From contig NZ_LPNO01000007.1 of the NCBI RefSeq assembly GCF_001952855.1, forward strand, positions 1 to 64,000: a DNA stretch of 64,000 nt, in the 5' to 3' direction. Both the position numbers and the translations under genes were made by a program. Below, piece after piece: positions 27,037 through 35,100 of the stretch; positions within the stretch are counted from its first letter, which is position 1; every line of letters begins with the position of its first letter. The DNA is from Pseudomonas sp. ATCC PTA-122608 (lineage in GTDB: Bacteria > Pseudomonadota > Gammaproteobacteria > Pseudomonadales > Pseudomonadaceae). The notes under the pieces are model-generated. The model was not told the DNA's origin. It saw nothing but the letters and a program-made list of their open reading frames with translations, and ran no database searches.

Positions 27037-27068
27037 AATGTGGGAGCGGGCTTGCTCGTTCCCACATT
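27037..27068. repeat. Collapsed REP remnant
   Basis: aatgtgggagcgggcttgctcg is followed directly by ttcccacatt. This looks like a REPIN whose spacer and most of the second unit have been deleted, leaving a short hairpin. It lies between convergent genes. Confidence 0.7.
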
Positions 27069-27100
27069 GATCCGGTTCCTGCCAGGGAATTGAGGGTGTA

Positions 27101-27958
27101 TCAAAGGTCGTCGTTAACGATCACGGTGCAGGTAATCCCCGCCGCCAACAGCACGCCCTCCGGCACTTCATCAATGTGGATCCGCACCGGCACACGCTGG
27201 GCCAGGCGCACCCAGTTGAAGGTCGGGTTCACATCGGCGATCAGCTCGCGGCTCTCCGGGTTGTCCCGGTCGTAGATCCCGCGCGAGATGCTTTCCACGT
27301 GGCCCTTGAGGGTCTCGCCGCTCATCAACTGCATGTCGGCTTTATCGCCGACTTTGACGTGGGGCAGCTTGGTTTCTTCGAAGAAGCCGTACACCCAGAA
27401 CGAGTTCATATCCACCACCGCCATCTTCGCCTCGCCAATACGCGCGTAGTCGCCACGGTGCACGTTGAGGTTGGTGACGTAGCCGTCCACCGCCGCCACA
27501 ACCTGGGTGCGCTTGAGGTTCAGTTCGGCTGCTTCGAGTTGCGCCAACGCGTGCTGGTAATCCGCCAGGGCCGAGTCGGCGATGTTGCTGGCGTCGTCGC
27601 GGTTTTCCTTGGAGATCACCAAGGCGTCGAGGTCGGCGCGACGGTGGGCGTTGACCTTGCGCATCTCCCAGGTGGCCTTGCGGGAAGCCACCAGCGATTG
27701 CGCCTGCTTGACGGCAATCTGGTAGTGCTCGGGGTCGATCTGCATCAGCAGGTCGCCCTTTTTCACCAACTGGTTGTCACGCACCGGGACATTGACCACC
27801 TCGCCCGTAACGTCGGCAGCGACGTTAATGATGTCGGCGCGCACGCGGCCATCGCGGGTCCACGGGGTTTCCATGTACTGCACCCACAGCGTACGGCCAA
27901 TCCAGATCGCCAGGGCCAGTACCAGCAAGGTCGCGAGCAGGCTGAAAAATTTTTTCAT
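27101..27958 (-). CDS. HlyD-family membrane fusion protein of an AaeA-like efflux system
   Basis: 285 residues. An N-terminal membrane anchor (FFSLLATLLVLALAIWIGRTL) is followed by a biotinyl-lipoyl-like half (EVVNVPVRDNQLVKKGDLLMQIDPEHY), an alpha hairpin rich in A/L/Q/E (~80-135), the second lipoyl half (AAVDGYVTNLNVHRGDYARIGE) and a beta-barrel. This is the periplasmic adaptor linking the FUSC permease to an outer-membrane channel. It is the last gene of the minus-strand operon (outer-membrane factor, FUSC, DUF1656, this gene), 10 bp after the DUF1656 gene. The layout resembles E. coli aaeXAB for aromatic carboxylate efflux, with a different gene order. Confidence 0.9.
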   Translation of the reverse strand: MKKFFSLLATLLVLALAIWIGRTLWVQYMETPWTRDGRVRADIINVAADVTGEVVNVPVRDNQLVKKGDLLMQIDPEHYQIAVKQAQSLVASRKATWEMRKVNAHRRADLDALVISKENRDDASNIADSALADYQHALAQLEAAELNLKRTQVVAAVDGYVTNLNVHRGDYARIGEAKMAVVDMNSFWVYGFFEETKLPHVKVGDKADMQLMSGETLKGHVESISRGIYDRDNPESRELIADVNPTFNWVRLAQRVPVRIHIDEVPEGVLLAAGITCTVIVNDDL

Positions 27959-27968
27959 CGGGGCATTC

Positions 27969-28169
27969 TCAACGGTAGACGGTCAGCGCCAGGGCGCCGA
28001 ACAAGCAAGCGAACAGGCTCAGACGCAGCAGCGCCGGGTGCCAGAAAAAACGGTACAGGTCAAAGCCGGCCAGAAACCGGTCGAGGGCCCAGGCCACGCC
28101 CGCCGCGATAAAGAACATCAGGGTCATGGTGGGCATATAGACGCCGTGGAAGGCGATTTCACGAGGCAT
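27969..28169 (-). CDS. DUF1656 small inner-membrane protein (AaeX-like)
   Basis: 66 residues with two hydrophobic helices (MPTMTLMFFIAAGVAWAL and LSLFACLFGALALTVY) and the family start MPREIAFHGVYMP. It overlaps the FUSC gene end by 11 bp and precedes the fusion protein gene. Proteins of this family are consistently encoded between FUSC permeases and their adaptors; their exact role is not known. Confidence 0.9.
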   Translation of the reverse strand: MPREIAFHGVYMPTMTLMFFIAAGVAWALDRFLAGFDLYRFFWHPALLRLSLFACLFGALALTVYR

Positions 28170-30342
28170 GAGTGGGTCCTTCGGACTTGAGTGCAGCCAG
28201 GGGTGATTGCGGGTCCAGCAATGAGGTGCGGATAAAGTGCAGGTAGCTTTTCACCCGGCGCAGGGCCGAGGTGTCGAAGTGCGGGGCGAAGGGTTCGTCG
28301 GTGGCCTGCACCCGGCTGATCGCATGGTCCACGGCGATCAGACTGCGCTCCAGGTTGCTGGCGCTGGGTTGCAGGAACAGCCGCACCAACGAGCGGCCCA
28401 TCACCCGGATCGCCTGGCGCCACGGCTGGGATTCGGCATACGCCGGGTGTACCGGCAAGATCGCCTGTTCCTTGCGCAATTCGATGATCGCGTGGCCGAC
28501 TTCCAGCACCACGAACATCCAGCGCAGCAGGTTGCGTTGCACCTGGGGTTGCCCGGCAGCGAAGCCGTAGGCCTGGTGCAGCAGGTCGCGGGTGCGGCTT
28601 TCGAAACCTGACGCCAGGCCCTTGAGCTTGCCGCTGATGGCGAACACCACTTGCTCGCGCAGGTCCTGCTCCAGCCGGCGCCACAACCAGCGGCTGTTGG
28701 GCGGTAGGATGATCGCGCCCGCCGCCGCACACACCAGCATGCCGATGACCATCGCGATGTAGTCGTTGATGAAGGTGTAGGGGTTATAGATCGTGAGGTT
28801 GTCCGGCACCGAGCCGGTACTGAAGAAAATCAGCAACCCCACGCCAACCCCGGCGTACTGCGGGCGTGAAGCCAGGAACGAACCGAAGATGATCACCGGG
28901 GCGAGCATCACGCACAGCAGCGGGAAACCGTCGATCCAGGGGAACACGAAGAACATTTCGACAAAGCCCACCAGCGCCCCGATCAAGGTGCCGCAGGCCA
29001 TTTGAAACGCCATGCGCTTGGGATTGGGCGTGGCGGCCGACAAGCCCACCGTGGCCGCGGCGATCAGGGTCATGGTGGCGCCGCTGGGCCAGGCCGTGGC
29101 CACCCAGTAACTGCCGAGGACGATCAGGATAAATGAAGCGCGAATCCCCGAGGCGGCGCAGGCCAGCCAGTTGGTTTTCGGGGTATAGGGCTCGTCCCAG
29201 TGTTCGCGTTCATGGCTGTGATCCGCGAGGGACGCGTGGGTCTGGGCGTAGTTGTGCAAGTCGTCGACGAAACGGTACAGCAGCTCATAGGCAGTGTGGA
29301 AATCCAGCTGCTCGGCGTCACTGGGCTGACTTTCCTGGAAGCTCGTGCGCAGGCTGCGCACCTTGGCGGGCAGGCCTTCCTTATAGGTATTCAACTGATT
29401 GGCCAGGCGCGCCGCATCGGGGCTGGTGAGGGCGCGGCCGGAAAAACCGTCGAGCAATTCCGCGAGGTCTTGCAGGCCGGGCTTGATAGCGGCCACCACG
29501 TGATCGGCCTCTTGGCTGCGCAGGCGTTCGAGCAACTGGTGCAAGGCGTTGAAGCGAGTGGTGATGCTCATGAACTCACTGTTCAAGCGCGTCAGCCGGC
29601 CATTGCGCCGGCGCATGTGCGGGTCTTCGAACACGGTGATGCTACGCAGGCCTTCCAGGCCCACGGCTTCAGCGATGAAGCGCACGTTGCTGCGTTCAAA
29701 CCCTTCACGCTCACTGCGACCGCGCAGGCCATCGGTGACGAACAACGCAAACACACCGAAGCGCTGGTACAAGGCGTTGCGCATGGCGGCGCTGGCGGTT
29801 TGCGGCAGGATCGCTGCGCTGACCAGCGTGGAGCAGACAATCCCCAGGGAAATTTCCAGGACCCGCCACACCGCCGCCATGAACGCGCCGTCGGGATGAG
29901 CCAAGGCTGGCAAGCCGACCATCGCGGCGGTGTAGCCGGCCAGCACAAAACCATAGGCGCGAAAGTTGCGATTGCGGGTAGCGCCAGCAGTGCAGATGCC
30001 GACCCAGATCGCCAACGAACCGAGGAACAGTTCAGTGTTCTGCGCGAACAACGCGATCAGAAACACCATCACCGCCGAGCCCGCCAGGGTGCCAAGGAAG
30101 CGGTAAAAACTCTTCGCGAATACCTGGCCGCTCTGCGGCTGCATCACGATAAATACCGTGATCATCGCGGTGCGCGGCTGCGGCAGTTCCAGGCGCATGG
30201 CCAGCCACAGCGTCAGGAACGCCGCGATCAGCACCTTGAAGATATAGACCCAGGTCACGCCGTCACTGCGTACCCAATCGAAAAAACCACGGCGCCACTC
30301 GAGGGAGTGCAACCAGCGCAGCGGTGCAGGCAAGGGAGTCAT
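28159..30342 (-). CDS. FUSC-family aromatic acid exporter permease (AaeB-like)
   Basis: 727 residues in the duplicated FUSC layout. A first set of about five hydrophobic segments (~35-185) is followed by a long cytosolic helical stretch (~190-370) and a second membrane set (~390-530, including SFILIVLGSYWVATAWPSG and IAMVIGMLVCAAAGAIILPP), then a C-terminal cytosolic helical domain. This is the permease of an AaeAB-type pump; relatives export hydroxylated aromatic acids, but the substrate here is not determined. Its ATG lies 10 bp after the outer-membrane factor gene. Confidence 0.9.
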   Translation of the reverse strand: MTPLPAPLRWLHSLEWRRGFFDWVRSDGVTWVYIFKVLIAAFLTLWLAMRLELPQPRTAMITVFIVMQPQSGQVFAKSFYRFLGTLAGSAVMVFLIALFAQNTELFLGSLAIWVGICTAGATRNRNFRAYGFVLAGYTAAMVGLPALAHPDGAFMAAVWRVLEISLGIVCSTLVSAAILPQTASAAMRNALYQRFGVFALFVTDGLRGRSEREGFERSNVRFIAEAVGLEGLRSITVFEDPHMRRRNGRLTRLNSEFMSITTRFNALHQLLERLRSQEADHVVAAIKPGLQDLAELLDGFSGRALTSPDAARLANQLNTYKEGLPAKVRSLRTSFQESQPSDAEQLDFHTAYELLYRFVDDLHNYAQTHASLADHSHEREHWDEPYTPKTNWLACAASGIRASFILIVLGSYWVATAWPSGATMTLIAAATVGLSAATPNPKRMAFQMACGTLIGALVGFVEMFFVFPWIDGFPLLCVMLAPVIIFGSFLASRPQYAGVGVGLLIFFSTGSVPDNLTIYNPYTFINDYIAMVIGMLVCAAAGAIILPPNSRWLWRRLEQDLREQVVFAISGKLKGLASGFESRTRDLLHQAYGFAAGQPQVQRNLLRWMFVVLEVGHAIIELRKEQAILPVHPAYAESQPWRQAIRVMGRSLVRLFLQPSASNLERSLIAVDHAISRVQATDEPFAPHFDTSALRRVKSYLHFIRTSLLDPQSPLAALKSEGPTHAS

Positions 30343-30352
30343 TGCATCCTAC

Positions 30353-31864
30353 TCAGTGATCAAACACGGCGAGGGCCGCCGGGGTTTTGCTCGGAAGAGT
30401 CTTGCTGTCCAAGGGTACGTCGCTGCCGGCACCGAGGCCGCCGCCCAATGCGGTCACCAGTTCGGCATGGGCACTCAGGCGCGCGGCCTGCACCTGTTGC
30501 TGCACCTGCTGCTGGCGGAACAACAGGCTCTGGGCATTCAGTACGTTGAGGTAATCGGTGAGGCCGCGCTGGTAGGCGATCATCGCGATGTCGTAGGTCT
30601 TCTGCGCGGAAGCCACGGATTCGGCGGCGAAGGCCTGCTGCTTGTCCATCGACTCGCGGCGGATCAACTGGTCGCTGATGCCCTTGAGTGCATTGACCAG
30701 GGTCTGGTTGTAATGCGCGACGGCAATGTCGTAGCCGGCGCTGGCTTCACCCAACTGCGAGCGCAGGCGGCCGCCGTCGAAGATCGGCAGGCTGATGGCC
30801 GGGCCGGCGCTGTAGTTGAGCTTTTTACCCGTGAGGAAACTGAGCATCCCGCCGCCGGTGGCGACGTAGCCGAGGCTGCCCACCAGGTCGACGTTGGGGT
30901 AGAAACCGGCGTGAGCCACATCAATGCCACGGGCCTGGGCTGCCACTTGCCAGCGACTGGCAACCACGTCCGGGCGCTGGCCGAGCAGTTCGACGGGCAA
31001 GGTCGACGGCAATTTCAGCGGTGCACCAAGGGACAGCGTGGGCCGCTGCAACTGCGCGCCCTCCCCCGGCCCCTTGCCCGCCAACGCAGCCAGTTGATTA
31101 CGGCTCAGGGCGATGGCCTCATCCAAAGCATCCAGTTGCCGATGGGTTTCCGGCAGTGGCGTCTCGGCCTGGCTGACTTCAAAGTGGGTGCCGATCCCGC
31201 CATTCAGGCGCTTTTGCGCCAGGTCGAGAATCTGTTGTTGCTGGGCCAGGGTGGCGGCCACGATATCGCGCTGGGCGAAGTGCAACGACAGCTGGATATA
31301 CGCGCGCACCACGTTGTTCTGTAATTCGAGCTGAGCCTGGCGCGCTTCGGCGGCGCTCATGTGAGCCATGTCCACGGCACGCTCGGTGGCATTGCTTTCG
31401 CGGCCCCAAAGATCGAGGGCATAGCTCAAGCCCAGGGAAGCGTTGTTGTCCCAGGTGGTGGAATTGTCCAGCGCGCCCGGGCCGTAGAATTGGTCGCTCG
31501 GCCAGTTGTGGCGCTTGAGCGTGGCGTCACCATTGACCTGCAACGACTCGGCCGACTCGGCGATCCCGGCCATGGCCCGGGCTTCGCGCACACGAGCGGC
31601 GGCCATGGCCATGTTCGGGCTGCCTTGCACGGCGAGGTCGATCCAGTGGTTGAGTTGCGGGTCGCCGTAGGCTTGCCACCATTGCGCGGTGGGCCAGTGG
31701 GCGTCCTGGGCGGCGGTTTTGATCGCTTCGTCGGTGGCCAATGAATTGGCGACGAGTGACTGGCCTTGAGGGGCAATTCCTCCGGTTCCGATGCAGCCGC
31801 TGATTGCTAACGATAAGGCCCAAACACTGAGAGTCTTCAGCTCTCTGCTGATGCGACGCGGCAC
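30353..31864 (-). CDS. Outer-membrane efflux lipoprotein (NodT/OprM family)
   Basis: 503 residues. A lipoprotein signal (SVWALSLAISGC, lipobox ISGC) is followed by the duplicated outer-membrane-factor architecture: helical repeats rich in A/Q/R with LDLWGRESNATERAVD and PIFDGGRLRSQLGEA, the beta-strand entry signatures of TolC-like channels. It forms the outer-membrane duct for the adaptor and FUSC permease encoded downstream. The GTG start at 31864 has AGGAA nine bases upstream. It is the first gene of the operon, divergent from the LysR gene at 32056. Confidence 0.92.
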   Translation of the reverse strand: MPRRISRELKTLSVWALSLAISGCIGTGGIAPQGQSLVANSLATDEAIKTAAQDAHWPTAQWWQAYGDPQLNHWIDLAVQGSPNMAMAAARVREARAMAGIAESAESLQVNGDATLKRHNWPSDQFYGPGALDNSTTWDNNASLGLSYALDLWGRESNATERAVDMAHMSAAEARQAQLELQNNVVRAYIQLSLHFAQRDIVAATLAQQQQILDLAQKRLNGGIGTHFEVSQAETPLPETHRQLDALDEAIALSRNQLAALAGKGPGEGAQLQRPTLSLGAPLKLPSTLPVELLGQRPDVVASRWQVAAQARGIDVAHAGFYPNVDLVGSLGYVATGGGMLSFLTGKKLNYSAGPAISLPIFDGGRLRSQLGEASAGYDIAVAHYNQTLVNALKGISDQLIRRESMDKQQAFAAESVASAQKTYDIAMIAYQRGLTDYLNVLNAQSLLFRQQQVQQQVQAARLSAHAELVTALGGGLGAGSDVPLDSKTLPSKTPAALAVFDH

Positions 31865-32055
31865 TGCTGCGAATTCCTGAGAGGGTGTTGCGGGGAAGGT
31901 GGCGCAATTCTAAGGGCCGGGCCGGATGGCGATAAGGTGGGATTCTTGTGAATCTTTGTTACCGTTCAGGCGATAATCCGTTCGTAGGTTCATTATTCGC
32001 TCTGCAAAAAAAAGAAACTTCGTGTCACAATTTGCCATCTCCCAGAGAGCACCCC

Positions 32056-33024
32056 ATGGACACTTTGCAAAACATGCGCGCCTTCAGTTGTGTGGCCGAA
32101 GCCGGCAGCTTTACCGCCGCCGCCGTGCAACTGGACACCACCACGGCCAACGTCTCGCGCGCGGTCTCTAACCTTGAGGCCCATCTGCAAACCCGTTTGC
32201 TCAACCGCACCACCCGCCGCATCGCCCTGACCGAGGCCGGCAAGCGCTATTTGCTGCGTTGCGAGCAGATCCTGGCGTACGTCGAGGAAGCCGAGGCCGA
32301 AGCCAGCGACGCCCACGCCCGCCCGGCCGGGCAACTGAAAGTGCACACCATGACCGGCATCGGCCAGCACTTCGTGATCGATGCGATTGCCCGCTACCGC
32401 CGCACCCACCCGGACGTGACCTTTGACCTGACCATGGCCAACCGCGTGCCGGACCTGCTGGACGAGGGCTACGACGTGTCCATCGTGCTCGCCAGCGAAC
32501 TGCCGGATTCGGGTTTTGTTTCGCAACGCCTGGGGATAACTTACAGCATCGCTTGTGCGTCGCCGGCTTACGTCAAGGCCAATGGCTGTGCACAACGGCC
32601 CAGCGACCTGCTTAACCACGCTTGCTTGCGCCTGGTCAGCCCGGTGATTCAGCTGGATAAATGGTCATTCAACGGCCCTGAAGGCCAGGAAAGTGTCGCC
32701 ATCAACAGCTCACCGTTCCTGGTGAACTCCGCGGATGCGATGAAGACCGCCATCACCAGCGGCATGGGCGTTGGCCTGTTGCCGGTGTATGCGGCAATTG
32801 AAGGGTTGCGCAACGGCACCCTGGTGCGGGTGATGCCCAACTACCGCTCTCAGGAACTGAACCTGTACGCCATCTACCCGTCGCGCCAATACCTGGATGC
32901 GAAGATCAAGACGTGGGTGGAATACCTGCGCAGTTCCCTGCCGGAGATCATGGCCGCGCATCAGGCGGAATTGGCGGCCTATGAGCTAAGTGGCAGTCTG
33001 GGCGGGGTACGGCTGAGTAACTGA
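32056..33024 (+). CDS. LysR-family regulator, probable regulator of the divergent efflux operon
   Basis: 322 residues from MDTLQNMRAFSCVAEAGSFTAAAVQL, a standard LysR helix-turn-helix start; an in-frame extension to 31948 is rejected because it lacks the family N-terminus. It has an effector-binding domain from about residue 90 and a DNA-binding region typical of the AaeR/DhcR group. It is divergent from the outer-membrane factor gene with a ~190-bp shared intergenic region. By analogy with aaeR it may activate the pump in response to aromatic acids. It converges on the sensor kinase gene with only 13 bp between stops. Confidence 0.9.
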   Translation: MDTLQNMRAFSCVAEAGSFTAAAVQLDTTTANVSRAVSNLEAHLQTRLLNRTTRRIALTEAGKRYLLRCEQILAYVEEAEAEASDAHARPAGQLKVHTMTGIGQHFVIDAIARYRRTHPDVTFDLTMANRVPDLLDEGYDVSIVLASELPDSGFVSQRLGITYSIACASPAYVKANGCAQRPSDLLNHACLRLVSPVIQLDKWSFNGPEGQESVAINSSPFLVNSADAMKTAITSGMGVGLLPVYAAIEGLRNGTLVRVMPNYRSQELNLYAIYPSRQYLDAKIKTWVEYLRSSLPEIMAAHQAELAAYELSGSLGGVRLSN

Positions 33025-33037
33025 GGGTGATCAGCCG

Positions 33038-34402
33038 CTATACCGGCAGCGTAATGCCAAAGGTATTGGCGCCGCCCTCGCTGCGCACAAACACATCCCC
33101 GCCGTGCATCAGCGCGATCGCCTTGACGATCGCCAGCCCCAAGCCGTGATTCGCCCCGCTGTTGCTGCGGGACGCATCCACCCGATAGAACCGCTCGAAC
33201 AACCGGGGCAGGTGCTCACTGGCAATCTCATCACCCGGGTTGGTCACCCCGATCGCCACGTGCTCCTCCAGCACTTCGATCTTCACCTCGATCACCTGCC
33301 CAGGCAGTGTGTGCTGCACCGCATTGCTCAACAGGTTGATCAACGCCCGGCGCAAATGCGCCTTCTCTATCTGCACCTGGGCATCGCCGCTCACGCGTAC
33401 CTGCACCTGGGCGTCTTCGAGGATGAAGTCCAGGTAGTCCAGGGTGGTCGCCACTTCGTCCGCCAGTGAACTGCTGATCAACTTGGTGGCCTTGCTGCCC
33501 TGGTCGGCGCTGGCCAAAAACAGCATGTCATTGATGATCGAACGCAGCCGTTCCAGCTCTTCGAGGTTCGATTGCAGCACCTCGAAGTAATGCTCGGCCG
33601 AACGCCCACGGGTCAGTGCCACTTGGGTCTGGCCAATCAGGTTGGTCAACGGTGAGCGCAGTTCATGGGCCACATCGGCGTTGAACGACTCCAGGCGCGA
33701 ATAGGCTTGCTCCACCCGGTCGAGGGTCGAGTTGAAGGAATTGACGAACTGCTTCAGCTCCGGCGGCAACGGCGACAGTTGCAGGCGCCCGGAGAGTTTC
33801 GGCGGCGCGAGTTTCTGCGCCTCATCCGACAGTTTGATCAGCGGCTTGAGGCCGATACGTGCGACCCAAAACCCCAGCAGCGACGCCAACACCACGCCGA
33901 CAAACGCCAGGCTGATCAGCGCCACCAGCAGTTGATGCTGGGTGGCGCGGAAGTTCTCGGTGTCGACGGCGATCATGAAGCGCAACGGCGGACGCTGGTC
34001 CTTGGCCGGGAACTGGCTGACCAGCACTTTGAACGGATGATGATGGCCCGGCAGCTGCAAATCGCGCTTGCCGGTCGGGCCTTCGGCGAAGGCACGAATC
34101 TGCGCGTCCGGGTTGCCGTATTCGTAGGTCGGATCGCTGCTCACAACCCAGAAGCGGATGCGCTTGTCTTCCTCACCCAACAGCTTGAGCTTGGCGGTGA
34201 TCTTCGCCCAGTGATCCGGCGTACCAAAGCGATTCACCGAAGACTCCAGCACGCTGTAACGCGCATCCAGCTCGGCACCGGGCAACAGGCCCAGGCCTTT
34301 GTCCACCTGCTGGTACAGCGCGCCGCCGATCAACAGGAAGATCAGCAGCGCCACCAAGGTGAACATGCCGCTCAGGCGCAGGGCGATGGAATTAGCCGAC
34401 AC
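33038..34402 (-). CDS. Two-component sensor histidine kinase (CusS/CopS/IrlS-like)
   Basis: 454 residues. Transmembrane segments at about 11-30 and 175-195 flank a periplasmic sensor domain. Then come HAMP and the H-box VAHELRSPLTNLIGQTQVAL with the phosphorylated His, the N-box INLLSNAVQHT, and a C-terminal G-box GLGLAIV. The heavy-metal sensor group usually shows this organisation. The GTG at 34402 was chosen: GGAG is seven bases upstream, it overlaps the response-regulator stop, and it gives the family N-terminus (SANSIALRLSGMF). The frame is open upstream only as a shadow of the regulator gene. Confidence 0.92.
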   Translation of the reverse strand: MSANSIALRLSGMFTLVALLIFLLIGGALYQQVDKGLGLLPGAELDARYSVLESSVNRFGTPDHWAKITAKLKLLGEEDKRIRFWVVSSDPTYEYGNPDAQIRAFAEGPTGKRDLQLPGHHHPFKVLVSQFPAKDQRPPLRFMIAVDTENFRATQHQLLVALISLAFVGVVLASLLGFWVARIGLKPLIKLSDEAQKLAPPKLSGRLQLSPLPPELKQFVNSFNSTLDRVEQAYSRLESFNADVAHELRSPLTNLIGQTQVALTRGRSAEHYFEVLQSNLEELERLRSIINDMLFLASADQGSKATKLISSSLADEVATTLDYLDFILEDAQVQVRVSGDAQVQIEKAHLRRALINLLSNAVQHTLPGQVIEVKIEVLEEHVAIGVTNPGDEIASEHLPRLFERFYRVDASRSNSGANHGLGLAIVKAIALMHGGDVFVRSEGGANTFGITLPV

Positions 34403-35069
34403 TGCGGTTCTCCAGCACATAACCCATGCCGCGGATGGTGTGCAGCAGCTTCTGTTCGAACGGCCCGTCGAGCTTGGCCCGCAGACGTTTGATCGCCACT
34501 TCCACCACGTTGGCGTCGCTGTCGAAATTGATGTCCCAGACCATTTCCGCAATCGAGGTCTTGGACAGGATTTCACCCTGGCGCCGAGCCAATACGCTGA
34601 GCAGCGAGAACTCCTTGGCGGTCAGGTCCAGGCGAACGCCGTTGCGGCTGGCCTTGCGACTGATCAGGTCAATCCACAGGTCGGCGATGGTCACCTGCAC
34701 CGGCTCATGCCCGCCGCTGCGACGGGTCAGGGCCTGCAGGCGCGCCACCAGCTCGAGGAACGAGAATGGCTTGCCGAGGTAATCGTCCGCCCCTTCGCGC
34801 AGGCCGCGAATGCGGTCTTCCACGCGCTCGCGGGCGGTCAGCATGATCACCGGCGTCTGCTTGCGCGCCCGCAGTGCACGCAACACGCCAAAGCCATCCA
34901 GGCCGGGCAGCATCACGTCGAGCACGATCACCGCGTAATCGTTCTCCAGGGCAAGGTGCAAACCCTCGACGCCTTCACGGGCGACGTCGACGGTATAGCC
35001 TTGCTCCGTCAGGCCGCGATGCAGGTAGTCGGCGGTTTTTTCTTCGTCTTCAATAATCAGTACACGCAT
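34392..35069 (-). CDS. OmpR/PhoB-type response regulator (heavy-metal type)
   Basis: 225 residues. The receiver starts MRVLIIEDEEKTADYLHRGL, with phospho-acceptor Asp51 in VIVLDVMLPGLDGFGVL and the conserved Lys in YLGKPF. The C-terminal winged helix ends MGYVLENR. Sequence style is that of CopR/CusR/IrlR regulators. It lies 31 bp after the RND permease gene and overlaps the kinase gene, so pump and two-component system probably share one mRNA. Likely targets include the upstream dyads at 39421-39457. Confidence 0.93.
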   Translation of the reverse strand: MRVLIIEDEEKTADYLHRGLTEQGYTVDVAREGVEGLHLALENDYAVIVLDVMLPGLDGFGVLRALRARKQTPVIMLTARERVEDRIRGLREGADDYLGKPFSFLELVARLQALTRRSGGHEPVQVTIADLWIDLISRKASRNGVRLDLTAKEFSLLSVLARRQGEILSKTSIAEMVWDINFDSDANVVEVAIKRLRAKLDGPFEQKLLHTIRGMGYVLENRSVG

Positions 35070-35100
35070 GAGCCTTTTGTTCCAGGACGGGGCCTCAGCC

